DNA from: Leucogyrophana mollusca | Taxonomy: Eukaryota; Basidiomycota; Agaricomycetes; Boletales | Reading direction: 5' to 3' | Length of the DNA stretch: 64,000 nt | NCBI GenBank assembly: GCA_021014945.1 | Contig: MU266336.1 | Span: 186,001-250,000, forward strand | Part shown: one piece after another, positions 49,292-62,033 of the stretch | How positions within the stretch are numbered: position 1 is the stretch's first letter | How the letters are laid out: each line of letters begins with the position of its first letter | Translations under genes and position numbers: made by a program | Notes under the pieces: generated by a model | Told to the model about the DNA's origin: nothing | Databases searched by the model: none | What the model saw: the letters and a program-made list of their open reading frames with translations, nothing else

Positions 49292-52200
49292 ATGACCACG
49301 ATGACGGCTAAATTCGAACTGCAAGACGAGCTGGAGGGGCTGGCCGACCTCGGCAGCTACGAAATACCAAACGAACAGGACTGCAGTGACCCAGGCTCAC
49401 TCCTTCAAGGTAGATTTATCGCTCCTCAGTCGTATCTGCCAACTGACGTCCTAATAGATGCAGTGGGCGCGGTCACAAACTCTTCCGACGCGATAACGGA
49501 CCCCGCCACATTCGACGTATTTCGCTCGCTCCTGAAACATGCAGATGCAGTCCCAGGGATATATATGTCCAAACTCATCGATGCTCTCTCCTCCGCATTC
49601 CTCGCGCAGATCGACGCTACGACGCGCGATGAAGAAGACCAGGAGTCGTTCATGGCGCATAAGGCGCCGCTCGAAATGTACGCGTTTTTAATACACTGGT
49701 TCGTCATTGCCGCCGACAAGGTGAGGCCGGCCGGCGACGACGAGCCCCCGCCGCCGACCAGGGCTAGGAGAGGCCGGGGCGGGAAGGCTGCTGGTGCAAG
49801 GACTGCGGCTGCTACACGCAAGACCGCCGAAAGCTGGAATTGGATCGAACAAATACCTGGTACACTCGGACTCATCAGCAAAGCACTTCGCCTGAAAACA
49901 CACCGCATATGGGTGACGACTCCTGAACGTGATGCTTTCATCTCGTGAGTACCACACCGTAAAGTGAGATGACTAAACTTAGCCCACGCGCAGGTGTCTC
50001 ACTCGTCCGGCCTATCATATCGCCGAAAACGAACTATACATGAAATCGCAAGCCATCAAAATGGCCGTCTACAAGGTCATCTGTTTCGCCGTGAAACACC
50101 ACGGACACGCCCTCGCCGCGCAGATCACAATCGTCCAGTCGCTCCAGTACTATGAGCACCTCTCTGAGCCGATGGCAGAGTGCCTCGCCGTCCTCGCAAA
50201 GGAGTTCGACCACGCACAGCTCGGGGACGAGATCCTCCGTGAGATCGCCGGAAAGTCGTTTAGTGCACAGGACACGAAAGGGCCCCGCGCGTTCTCAAAG
50301 TTTCTCATTAAATTCAGCGAGGAGGCACCAAGGTCGGTGCTGAAACAGATCAGCTTACTGATTATACATCTAGATTCTGAGGTATGTCCACTTGCTTTAG
50401 TTCCAGGCTTCGCTCATAACTCCCGCAGTCCTATCCTATGCGCATGGCGCTCGTTGAAGTGCTCGGATGCCTCATCCGTGAGCTCGCCATGTCCGAAGAA
50501 CTAACCCCGCAAATCCACAATCAGCTTACGGGGCTGTACGACCTGCTCATCTCACGCACACTCGACCTCTCATCGTACGTCCGCGCCAAAGTTCTATCCA
50601 CCCTTGCAAAGCTCTGCGACCTCCCCGTGCGGTTCCCGAAGCAGCGACTGAGAATCACGCGGGCGGCGGTGCTGATGCTGGAGGACAAGGCAGCGAGTGT
50701 GCGGAAAGGTGCGGTGGCGATGTTGGTGAGGCTAGTAGTGACTCACCCGTATGGATTGATGCATGGGGGCTTGTTGGGCCTTGGGGAGTGGGAGGACAGG
50801 TATGCCGGGGTTAAGAAAGAGCTGGAGAAGATGGAAGGCGCAGTAGGAATGGGTGTGGGCAGAGATGCGGAGGAGGGCGAAGATGAGGAGGGCGAAGATG
50901 CAGAGACAGAAGAGGGCGAAGCGAGGCCATCGAAGAAGGAGAGGAGTGACGATGATATGCAAGTAGACGATGAGTCTCAGGCTGAGGGTGACGACGACGA
51001 CGAATCCATGTCCGGCGCCGACGGCGACGGCTCAATCACCAAAAAGAAACCACGCAAATCCAATCTCAATATGGCGGCCCTTACCACTTCCCAGGAAGCT
51101 CTCCTAGCGCTTCAAACCAACGAGCTGCTCGCCCTCCGCCTGAAGAAGAAGTACTACTCCGAGGCTTTGAACTTCATCCGGATGCTCGAGGGCGCAGTGG
51201 ACGTCGTGGCGCAGTTGTTGGGCAGCACAAATAAGGCTGAGGTGCTCGAGGCGATGGAGTTTTTTAGGGTTTGTTGGGAGTATCGGTTCGATGGAGCTGA
51301 GGTGGGTCTCCTCACCTGTCGGAGTCGTGTGTGCTATCGGTGGATGGTGTGGTGGTGGAGAATATCATGCTAACGAGGGCTTGAAGGTCGGCATCAAGCG
51401 CATGCTTCACCTTGTCTGGTCGAAAGACAACAACTCGACGTCGGAAGACGGGAAGGAACTCAAGGGGGTGAGGGCGCGGTTGCTGGAGTGCTATAGGAGC
51501 TTGTATTTCGAGGCGTTGCCTGATATGGAGCCGAAGCAGCAAGTAAACAGGATCGCGAAGAATATGATCGAGTGAGTCACTGCGTGCTTTTTGACGCCCA
51601 TTGGTCCTCCATCCCCCCGTGTTCTTCTATCTTCCTCCCTGCTCTTCCCCTTGTGACATTCGCCCGCTGTTCACTGACATCATGTGTTATGTGGATATAA
51701 AGGCTTACGTATGACGCGACCCTCGCAGAGCTGACAAGTCTGGAGGAGATGATGCGGTCGATGATGGATGATGGGCAGATCCATGGGGATGTCATCGCGA
51801 AACTTTGGCAGGTTTACAGTGCGTACCGTTCCTGTTCCTTATTCCTTTCATCCTTCTCCGCCCATGCTCTGTCGTAATCCTTCCTACTTCCGACTCATCA
51901 CGTCCTGTCACCCAGGTTCGCCAAAACAAATTCCGCGCTCTCAGCGCCGCGGTGCTATCATCATTCTCGGGATGCTAGCCCTTGCGAAACGGAGCGTGGT
52001 TACAGATAAGGTGGATACGTTGCTTCGCGTTGGGCTTGGGCCGTTTGGAAAGGTGGGCTTCCTTTCTTGGTGGTCTCACCTATTTGTTTGCGCTGAAGGG
52101 CTTACATGGATTGGGTCTGGCGCAGGCTGATTTGACGCTGGCGAGGTATACATGTCTTGCCCTCCAACGACTCAATGGCAGTGCAAAGAAAGTCAAAGGT

Positions 52201-54390
52201 AAGTCCGGAAGCGCTTCCAGGCTCCATTTCACTCTCAACATCCAACCGAACATTACTAATACTCAATCACAGGGTCTCTCCTGGACAAGACCCTCCGTAT
52301 CGAGATGGACAATCCGATCTTCCGAAAACTCCAAGAAGCAATAGAGCACCCATGCAGGTCAAAAGACTGGTTTGGGATGGCAGAGCAGGCGGTGAATACG
52401 ATATATGCACTTGGGGAGCATCCGGACGAGCTGTGTAATAAGGTAATTAAGAACTTGACGCGGAGGGCCTTTGCGAGGCGACCGTGGGGTAGGGAGCTCT
52501 CTCTGGAGAAGGATGTGGACGCAGGGGGTGAGGGGGAGGGTGGAGAGGAAGCGGAGAAGGATGATGAGATGGAGGAGGACCCTACACCTGTGTCCGCACT
52601 GGCGTCGTCCGCCCCTGGGCCGTCGAGTCAACCAGGCGCCCCTGTGGGGGAGGCGAAGGACCTCGGGGACGTGTTTCATTTGAGCCAGCTGCTATTCGTC
52701 GTTGGCCACGTCGCCATCAAGCATATCGTCTTTTTGGAACTCGTGGAACGGGAGTGGAAACGCCAAAAGGATGAGAAGCAGCTAGGTGCATGCTTTTCTT
52801 TCCGTGTTATCTCATTCCTGTGCTAATGGATGAATGGAATGAATGCTCGCAGCCGAGAAGCTCGCCGCAGGCAACAACACCCCTACGAAGTCAAAGGACG
52901 CTGAGGAGCTGGACCAGGTCGCGGGTAATGCAGAGGATGAAATCGGGGAACGGATTGCTGGAGTAAGGGAAACTGAGCTTCTTTATGGGCCTGAGTCACT
53001 GCTGGCACTCTATGGCCCCCTGATAGTCCACGTGTGTGGAAGCCCTCACAAGTTCAAGGTAAATATGTTGTGCAACCACGCGTTGTTCTTCATTATTCCG
53101 GTCACTTACTCTATTTCCCATCACAGAACCGCACGCTGCGCGCTGCGGCTACGCTATCTTTTAGCAAATTCCTCTGCGTTAGCTCCCAGTTCTGCGATCA
53201 ACATCACCATCTCCTCTTCAAAATCCTCGAAACATCCAAAGACCCTAACCTCCGGAGTAACATCGTCATCGCGCTCGGGGATGTCGCCGTGTCCTTTAGT
53301 AACATCATTGATGAGAACAGCAATGAGCTGTACAAGGGGCTTTCGGACGAGGATTTAGTTGTGAAGAAGAATACGCTAATGGTGCTGACGCATTTGATTC
53401 TGAATGGGATGATCAAGGTGAAGGGTCAGCTGGGCGAGATGGCGAAATGTTTGGAGGACGAGGAGCCGAGGATTGCGGACTTAGCGAAGTTGTTCTTTAC
53501 GGAGTTGTCGACGAAGGAGAATGCGATTTATAACAACTTGCCAGATGGTATGTGTTTTTTTCGTTTGGCTTCCTTGTTAAATGTGCGAATGGTTGATGCA
53601 TCTTATCATAGTTATAAGCCATCTATCGAGTGGGGAACATGCAGTTGACGAGGAGACCTTCCAGAGTACTATGAAGTATATCTTCTCGTTCGTCGAAAAG
53701 GTCAGCAGTCCCGAGGATACGATCCTTGTCCTGCGATTGGTATGAATCGTTTCCATAGGAAAAACAAGCCGAAAACATTGTCGACAAGCTCTGTCAGCGA
53801 TTCCGCCTTTCTGAAGACCCACGGCAGTGGCGCGATATTGCCTACTGCCTGTCTTTGCTTCCTTTCAAATCGGAACGGTCGGTGAAGAAACTTATTGAAG
53901 GACTACAATTTTATCGCGATAAACTCCATGAACCGATTGTTTTTGATCGATTTACGGAGATTCTCGCAAAGGTGGGTATTACCCCTTCGTTTACTGGCGT
54001 TAGCTGACTCTTATTTGCAGGCCCGTTCTAATAAATCAGCGAATAAACCCGATTCCGAGCTTAACGAGTTCGAAGGGGTGAGCCCGCTATTTTATCCGAC
54101 CTTCGGAGGTGCAAGCTGAATTTTGAACGTGTGCAGATCCTCGAAGAGCATAAACAACAGGGTGAAGAGGACCAGGCGCTAGAAAAGAGAGTGGAAGGCA
54201 AGAAAGCTGCTGCCAAGAAGAAAGCCACCCGCCGATGTAAATACACAGTCACTCTATTTCCGCTACTACCCAGTGCTCATACCGTTTCATGCTTACAGCG
54301 GGACGCAAGAAAAACCAGCAACCTGAGCCTGAGCCTGAGCCCGAACCGCAGCTAGCGGCGGATGACGACGACGACGATATGTATGTGTAA
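49292..54390 (+). CDS. YCS4: Condensin complex subunit 1 (CAP-D2 / Ycs4)
   Basis: This is the second HEAT-repeat condensin subunit, which works with CAP-G in loading and loop extrusion. The ATG is at 49292 (MTTMTAKFELQDELEGL). The first exons are 49292-49944, 49994-50381, 50429-51301, 51387-51571 and 51703-51818, with more to the stop at 54388-54390. Recognisable blocks include SYVRAKVLSTLAKLCDLPVR, MLEDKAASVRKGAVAMLVRL, NPIFRKLQEAIEHP and DWFGMAEQAVNTIYALGEHP. The conserved C-terminal block DPNLRSNIVIALGDVAVSF is followed by DLVVKKNTLMVLTHLILNG. An acidic disordered insert (50860-51030) is usual for the family. The tail has Lys- and Asp-rich runs (AADDDDDDMYV end). Its partner subunit CAP-G is at the other end of the cluster. 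Confidence 0.95.
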
Positions 54391-55126
54391 ATGAGATCTT
54401 TTCATCAATCTTGGACGTAGCGTATTCTCTTATCTTCTCTGTCCCCGCAATCCTTGTGATACGGTCGTCTGGTCAGCTATTATTGTCCTTTGCACTCATG
54501 ATCATCAAAGTTGCTCGGACTAACCTTTGAAGGATCATGGCCCCTAAATGCATGAAGCTAACGGCCTTTAATCGCGGGGCCGGCCCTATAACACTCTGTC
54601 TTTGTGAGCATAGGTTCAAGCTGCGCCTCGATTCTCCATTACACACGGGTAAAGCAAGTTAGTGCGGTATTTTCCAGTCTTTTCTTGGACGGTTGACGCT
54701 TTACAAGTCATGATGATCAAAGTCTCGCGGGGGTCTCGGTGGCATCCTAGGCCCGCAGATGCGGGAAGCCTGATGGCGTCTCAATCACGGGACCTTCTCG
54801 TAGCTCTTTCTTCCCTAGAACACAGGTCGTACCTTGATTGGATCAATGTTCACGGATGGGACGGACGGGGGAGGTAAGCCGGCTGGTCTTTTCTTAGAAC
54901 TCTGCCGCATCCCGGGGCTAGCTAAGACACCCATTCCACCAGGTGCTATCTCTCCTGGAGACACTGATGGGTTTTGTTCCTAGGAATCGTATCGCTCCTC
55001 ATGGAGCTGTCATTTGAAAATTCCCAAGGCATTCACAAGAGACCGAAAAAAACTACATAAGAGTAAGTCGATTGACGCTTGAGTTACCCCAAGTCTCAAT
55101 TCACCCTAGTCCATCTTGTGCTAGCA
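54391..55126. other. Intergenic region
   Basis: About 740 bases between condensin CAP-D2 and the thaumatin-like gene. No gene is recognised. Confidence 0.35.
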
Positions 55127-56440
55127 ATGAAGTTCACTTACGCTGCTTCGTCTTTAGTACTTGCCTCGGGTGCACTCGCTCAACGCACTATCACGGTTTA
55201 CAATGCCTGCCCCTTCACGATCTGGTAGGTTGAGTGGCACAGTATTGGGATCCCTCAGTTATTGACTACGGACAGGCCTGCTGTAACTCACTTCGTTGCA
55301 CAATGCACTCCGAGCTGAGATCTAACAGTCGGTTTAGATGTTCACAGGTTCTGGCACTCTCCCAGACTACACAACCGGGTCAGTTATCTACTTTTTCATC
55401 TCTTGCGGCTAGTCTGATTGTGCTTGGAGAATATAGGTGGGAAGCAGCCGAATACACAGCAGTGACGTTCACGGTAGGAAACTTCCCTTCCACATGTGCT
55501 ACCGTCGACTTAGATGTCGCATAGGTTCCAAGTGATTGGACGGCGGGAAGAATTTGGGTATGTCCATCGTCAACCCCGTTTGTGGCAATCTTTGAACCAT
55601 ATTTTTTTTCTTTAGGGGCGCCGCGACTGCGATTTCAGCACGAACCCAGGACCCAATTCCTGTCTTGATGGAGGTTGCAACGGCGGCTTAGTGTGCGATA
55701 CTGCTACCGGCACTGTAAGTGTCTCAACCCCGTTGGTGGTGCTACCATCCAAATAGCTGTGATCTTCAGGGTGTCCCTCCTGCAAGTCTCGCCGAGTTCA
55801 CACTAGGTGCTGGCGGCGTAGATTATTACGACGGTTCGTCACATACGGCCTAGCTTGACATCGCCCTCCTAAAGTTCTTGCAGTGTCTCTTGTGGACGGT
55901 TACAACCTGCCCGTCAGCATCACCAACAATGTCGGCTGTGGTGAAGCGGATTGTGCTGTGGACCTCGGTCCAGACTGTTCGTGTCTTATATGTTTGACCT
56001 GCATTGCTTCTACTGACAGCCGCGGTCAACCCGAAGGCCCGGCTGCGCTTCAAGGACCTTACGACTCAACGGGTTTCCCCGTCGGATGCAAGAGTGCCTG
56101 CGAGGCCAACCTTGATGGTGACCCAAGTGAGCCATTCAGACTAGAACACTGGTGTCAAAGCTAATAAGCGCCATGGCCCAGCTAACTCGGCCAACTGCTG
56201 CACCGGGCAATACGATACCGCTGCTACCTGCCCCTCGTCGGGGGTGGCGTATTACAGCTATTTTAGTGAGGATCGGCTATCATTGACTACGAACCCCAGA
56301 GCACTGATAAAGCCTGTGCAGAGGACAACTGCCCCAACTCGTATTGCTACGCCTACGACGAATCCAGTGGAACGGCTCTTTGGACCTGCGATTCTAGCCT
56401 CAACGCCGTGTATACCATCACCTTCTGTCCTCCTGCGTAA
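55127..56440 (+). CDS. Secreted thaumatin-like protein (261 aa)
   Basis: Eleven exons: 55127-55224, 55276-55282, 55338-55378, 55437-55473, 55525-55557, 55616-55714, 55770-55833, 55884-55980, 56020-56126, 56182-56265 and 56322-56440; 262 codons with the stop. A signal peptide (MKFTYAASSLVLASGALAQ) is followed by CPFTIWPAMFTG, GRIWGRRDCDF, the acidic-cleft block DYYDVSLVDGYNLPVSI, and the Cys-rich end GCKSACEANLDGD ... NSANCCTGQY ... FKDNCPNSYCYAYDE. Fungal thaumatin-like proteins are apoplastic, and many bind or cut beta-1,3-glucan, with roles proposed in cell-wall turnover and fruiting-body tissue. The many Cys fit the eight-disulfide fold. The second exon is only 7 bases. Confidence 0.95.
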
Positions 56441-59012
56441 TTCCCTGTGTTTGGTTGGTTGGGTTTTTTTTCATTCGGGAAGTCATAAGACATGTTGTTG
56501 TTCTGTATTGGGTTTTGGAAGAGATTTTGTGGATGTTGTGCTTTCAAGACGTCGATGCTCGAGTGATTCATGGCTCCAGCCACGGTTCCTTTCCGATTGA
56601 GTCCTGGGATTCGATTAAGCCACAAGCTCTGATGGAGGGTTTGCTATATTATCTATGGGGCACGACTATCTTCCTTCCACATGGTCTGCCTGCGAGAGAC
56701 TAGGTTTACTAGGTTCTGGTAGGAGCCTGCATCTGCCCCTCCCACAGAGATGGTATCCACAGAGCGTAAATTTCGACCCGTCTTGAGGGCACTGCCCGCC
56801 GATGCGGACTCAAGCCACTGGAGCGAGCAGCCCCCTTGTCGTCGATGCTTTCATAGCAGTGGTGAAAACGTTCATTCAATTACACACAGGTTATGGATAC
56901 TACGAGGAAAATCAAAGAGCGCAGTTCTAGATCCTCGCCATCGGAAACGTCACCTATATCTGTGGATATTCCCATGATTACTCCGCCAATACATAGCTCT
57001 GAATAGCGAGGCTTGATCGTTGCGTGAACGGCTGAGGGAAGCATCATTTACCCTTGCATACAGCGCCCCCACAATGCTGGAAGTCGTCGGGCAAAGGACA
57101 ATGGGTGCGAAAGGGTGTGCAGCGTTGGGTTTCAATGAGTGGAGGACAATGTCGAATGAAGCCGACCCCAAAGGAACGCAGCGTAAGCTTGTTCGCGGGA
57201 TCGTGGAACATTGCAATTACGATCGCGAAAGTCAATTTCCAGTTAGACTTGAACAAACACTCACGGCTGCTGTTGCATCCTGTAGCGTAGTACGGCGCAC
57301 ATGCTCATGTAACCTGTGGTGTAAGCTCTAGGGCGGCATATTTGTCGATTCGCACCAGCCGTTGTCAGAGCGCGTTCGTGATACCACACATAACACAAAT
57401 GTTTGAGAATTGTGTCATGCAAGGAGGTGTTCTGGCTGGCTGAATTGGGGACGTCGGTCAGCCTTCTGCGGATCGGGGCTGGTGCCACTGCCTGATACCT
57501 ACCAGAACACCACGGTTCAGCTTGTATGCTTACAGGATATAGACCGCGAGGCCTTGTACAGTTGCTTGAAGTGGGCACGCCCGAAGACCTCGAGAAACGC
57601 GACTTGGTTAGCGTTGATTCACTGCACTGACGGGGGGCTGCGAGCCGTGGTGTACATGCCCTGAGGGAGCCGCCCTTCATACAAAAGTGCGACGACACCG
57701 GGGTATTGGATGAGATTGAGCCTGTCAGTTATGGGTTGGACGATGGGGCGTTGGGTCGCGAAGATATCACTGTGGGGGTCCGTTTTCCATTGAAAGCGTC
57801 GTTCGGAAGTGAAAATGAGGATGGATGGATAGGCAGCTGCAATCTCAGTTTTGGAGAGGGAGGTCGCCCGGCGACCGCCAAGGAGAATGTGCTCTGACGC
57901 TGAAGAGTATCTGGAGAGTATTGAGGGTCGACTGGTTGTGTCTCTTGCCAGCCGCACTGTTGGGAGTCTAGAACCAACCTCGGTGCCATCTGTCTGCCCG
58001 TAGTGACCAAACCTCCGTACGGACGACCCCCATCTGACTGGGGCCCCTTGAGATGGGGTATTTTTCAGTTCCTAGTTCTTTCCGTCAGGCTTCAGTATGG
58101 GATGGGTACAACCCTCTGGTGGCATACGCATCCTGTTCTGGCGTCTGAGTCCCACGACCGTCCGGGCCGATAACAATGAAGCATTCCGAGCAGATTCCGA
58201 GCCTTTCTCACTCGCACCACACCCTCAAAAGTCCTGCCCAACGCCAGGACTCGGATATTCTAGAATTTCGCGCAGTGCTTAGCCCAGTTCCAGGCAGTGA
58301 CATACTTTCTGCTGTGGTTGCCGTAGCTAACGAGGGAAACTGCGTGGGATTTCTACGTATTGATTCTTCAGCGCTGGTCCAGTAGCGCCCAAGATCCCGA
58401 GGACGTGAGCTCACGCTTCGACATCAAGTTGCGGTGGGGCCGTGACGACGACCGAGAGGCCCGAGACTTACACAGGAAATTGTCTGTGGCCTGGCAATAT
58501 AGCGCAGTAATTAACTGGCCTACGCCTTGCAAGACTTCGAAAAGATTCTTTGCAACCATTGGACCATCGTGTCGGCATTCTGGCCGCCCACCGGATGGGC
58601 GCATCAAACCTTCGCTTTAATGACTCGCCGACTCCTTGCGAACTCATTGCACACGACCCGGAGTGCTCCCCGAAGACACGCCTGGACCATACTCTAGCAA
58701 TCATATACACACAAGAATAATTTAGATCGTACGCGCATCTGTGATGCTCTCTGCTTGTCGCTCAGTTATTTTTGCGCCTCCGTCATTCGTTCGAAAACGA
58801 GACGTACTACTTCGGGCCTTTCCGCTGCCTGTGCAACATCATGATTGCACATCACTGGTTTCGAGGCATCGCTGCCATCGATGAGAGGCGTGGGCACGGT
58901 TCTCTGGGGTGTTCTGATGATTGTGATTCTAGCTGACAGATTGTTGGTTCAAAAGCTGCAGAGAACACTGCGTATGTCATTTCATACCCTCTCCTTTTCC
59001 GAGTGATCCCGC
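56441..59012. other. Gene-poor stretch of 2.6 kb
   Basis: I find no supported gene, domain or transposon in this stretch between the thaumatin-like gene and the STE3 receptor. The open frames present have no family signal. It could hold decayed sequence or a short spliced gene I missed. Confidence 0.35.
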
Positions 59013-60280
59013 ATGCAGGTTTCCTCAAACCATGTTTTTTCCGGCTTGTCATTCACTGGATTCTTCCTGGTTGCCTTGCCGTTCTCATGGCATTTTCGAA
59101 GTGAGCATATCTTCAGGCTATGTAACAATGTCAATAAACTAAAGCAATGCAGCCTGGAATATCAGCACGTGTGCATTCGTATTGTGGACGAGTCTAGGAT
59201 GTCTTCTTCAGTTCGTTAACTCAGTGGTGTGGGATAAGAATGTCAACAACTGGGCCCCAGTTTGGTGCGATCTATGTGCGAATCCTTACAGTCCAAATTC
59301 AACAGTCAAGCCATGCTGATTCGGATTGAGTAGGCTGTCGCTTCTTCACTGCAGTTGATGTGGCCTTACCTGCCACGTCCTTGTGCATAAATCGGCGACT
59401 TTTTCTTATCGCCACCCAGAGTCCGTCCAGATATAAGGTACGTAAGAAAACCCTTGCTGGCCCGTTAAATCTTGCGTTTACACTGCTTCGTCCCAGAGAA
59501 ATTTCAATGCGGTCGTGGATTTCTCCCTTGTACTGGTGTTTCCAGTTGTGACAACCGCCTTACGTATGTCCTATGGCCAACCTCTGACGCAGCTTGAGTG
59601 TAATCCGGCTGACTATCGCGCAGAATATGTGGTCCAGGAGTATCGCTTCATTATATTTGAAGATATTGGCTGCTTGCCAGCAACCGCGAATGTTGATCTC
59701 GCGTATCCATTGGTTCATGTAGTGCCGGTTCTTGTCGGGATAGGGTCGTCTATATACGCTGGTGCGGACGCAGCATTTCCGAGGCCAACCATCTACTCAA
59801 CTGATCCTAGTTTTAATCGTCACCGTCATTTCCCGGCGAAAGCAATCGCATCAATGCCCACAAGATAGCGAATTCTTGACTGATAGCTGGTACTGGCGTA
59901 TGGTTTGCTTCTGTGTCGTCTCCAGCGCTTTTTCGGTTGTACCGACGTCCATCTCCCTTGCGATGTATGCTCTTGAACAATCACCTATACCTTGGCCGGG
60001 GTGGGCTACTGTTCATGCGGAAGAGTCTCTCATCGTAGAGATGGTTACAGACGTTTGGCAATCAAACAATCGACTGGCTGTATTAGTTCAGCTTAGGCGG
60101 TGGACCTTGGTGCCGTTGGCGCTGATTGCTTTCGTGTTCTTTGTGTCTGCGACGGACACAAAGATGGATTGCCAGCGTGCGATGCGCTTCATCACTCGTG
60201 GCTTTGGACGTTCTACGTCCTCAGCCAAATTAGACCACGGTGGGTGTGCTCTGCTAGTACTGAAATATAGTAGGGGCTAA
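59013..60280 (+). CDS. STE3: STE3-type mating pheromone receptor
   Basis: This is a seven-helix GPCR that binds farnesylated peptide pheromone and signals through a G protein and the mating MAP-kinase path. Exons 59013-59100, 59153-59275, 59334-59437, 59497-59563, 59624-59761 and 59811-60280 give 330 codons. Family blocks: first helix GLSFTGFFLVALPFSWHFR, then CAFVLWTSLGCLLQFVNSVV joined to WAPVWCDL, then VALPATSLCINRRLFLIA. Next are YVVQEYRFIIFEDIGC, the sixth-helix region SYWYWRM-like block (DSWYWRMVCFCVVSS) and the last helix RRWTLVPLALIAFVFFVS. The C-terminal tail is short here; a GT at 60240 could splice it into a different tail, so the end is uncertain. It may be a mating-type B receptor or one of the non-mating-specific STE3-like receptors; no pheromone gene is securely seen nearby. 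Confidence 0.9.
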
Positions 60281-62033
60281 ACCAGGTGCCAGATGGTTTT
60301 CGGTCCGAATCGAACGACCCAAATTACTATGGAGATGGTAACGGCGCACACATCAGTGAGTCCAGTCAGAGTCATTGCGTTAATTCGTGCAAACTTATGG
60401 GGATATGGAAGTTATACTTCATGCACTCGAATCTGCGTCCAGTCCTCTTAACAGCGCCACCCACCCGGGGCCCTGATACTACGAATTTGAGTCGAGGAGA
60501 GAGGCCGGTGCACAGTTATCTCTAAGTTTTGCTGTCAGCTCCATTTGTAAGACCGTATCAGTCACGTGACCTGGAGTTTCGTTGTACACATGCTATGTTC
60601 TCGTCGCACCTTCATTGCACAATGCACACGTTCTCTGCCGCTGCCAACCTCTGCCAATGACGAATTGCATGATGCATTTAAACCTATAAAGCTTCGAGCC
60701 TTCGTCAGATCAACCGACAGTTTTATAGATAATCCTTGTCTCATGGTTCATTCTTTCTCTTCCCCTCAACAGCTGGCGAACGCCTTTAGGATGAGAAGCC
60801 ACACAGTCATGCTTGTTCTTTCCACCATTGGTGCTCAAATAATCACTCAAATATCATCGTTTATCTGGCGACATGTGGCTTAGTTCCCGATGCGACCTGG
60901 AGCCGGCGCTTGAGGCCTTGAGGTATGGACTCACTGCCTAGGCGTGATGTTCGCAGTTCTGAGTAGCGGCATGGAGGACCACACAGCACCTAAGCGAGAT
61001 GGGTGCCTAATAGCGCCTATTTACGCAGTCAGGCGTTAAATATGGCCTTCCTGCGTACACGAGGGCCTGTCTGGTGCGTCTAATCTCAAAGACGCGCGTT
61101 TTCTTTTCTTACACAATAACCCACCAGACCTACGTCCCGTCTCCAGGAGCCAAATGTATGCGTTCCTTACGTCTTATACCTGCAGATGAGACCTCTCCAC
61201 CCATAAGAGTACTTGGTTCTAAGCTGGCCTCATGACCAAAAGACGGAAGACCTGGTGCTTCGCCCTTGAAACACCTGACGCCTGTGTGGCCGCCACATCG
61301 TGTTTGTACGGCAGTTCAGTCGCTTCCCAAAGTCTTCGGCTGTGTTCTTTCGGAGAGCTTGAACCTTTTGCAGGACGAGTTGGCCGCACCTGATCCCTTA
61401 TCGTAGTGTGTTCCATCGATGCCACCATCCTGCGTCCTATGAAGACCCTTGACTTCAACACAAAACTGCCCTCAGCATCTTGAAAAGGCTGGCCACAGCG
61501 CTACTATTCTTGCAGAGAGCTATTGGAGGGCTACGTGAAATCAACAGCTGCTTTACTTCGACCTTCCAGGCCCGTGACGTGGCCTACTACTGGTATGTCA
61601 TCGTGTATTCTGCTCGACAATACAGGATGGGGACGCTTCCAAATGTTATCGGGCTATGGTGTTGCGGCTACTTACCCTTGACTCAGGATTCAAGGTAGCT
61701 TCGCGGCTCCCGTGAAGCACGGAATGTGCGCTAGGTGGCAAATGCTTCTTTTGAGCGCTGCCCTGAGTTATTTATTAGACAGGTATTCCTATTGACCAGG
61801 CAGCATAAATGGCATCCACCCTACGTCTTCTCTGTTCTTCTGGTACAGGGACAATGACAGGAGGAAGCTTGCCCAAGAACTTAGGAGTCAGCCAAGGCCG
61901 CCGATGTGTAAGGTTCGTTTCTCTCGATGATATTGAAGTAGTGGTCATATATTCACTCAACCGTCCAGCCTCGCTCTAGATCTACTCTTCCTCCAGTGCT
62001 TCGTGTGCGGTTTCGAATTACACCTGTGGATAT
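60281..62033. other. Intergenic region right of the receptor
   Basis: There is no supported gene in about 1.7 kb. It may contain the receptor tail exons (60286-60350). A minus-strand frame at 61775-61948 encodes a 57-residue peptide with a basic run EEQRRRRVDAIY, which is not recognised and is not called as a gene. Confidence 0.35.

Noticed and set aside
57553..57573. Sequence encoding a CTVA end followed by a stop, typical of a pheromone CaaX box
   Set aside because: An in-frame stop lies only eight codons upstream with no ATG, and no acceptor splice would give a plausible precursor.
60950..61038. Short frame containing RDGCLIA, pheromone-like at first sight
   Set aside because: The CLIA is not at the C-terminus; the frame continues for several codons, so there is no CaaX box.
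61775..61948. 57-residue minus-strand frame with a basic EEQRRRRVDA run
   Set aside because: No family match, no support from splice context, and length within chance expectation.
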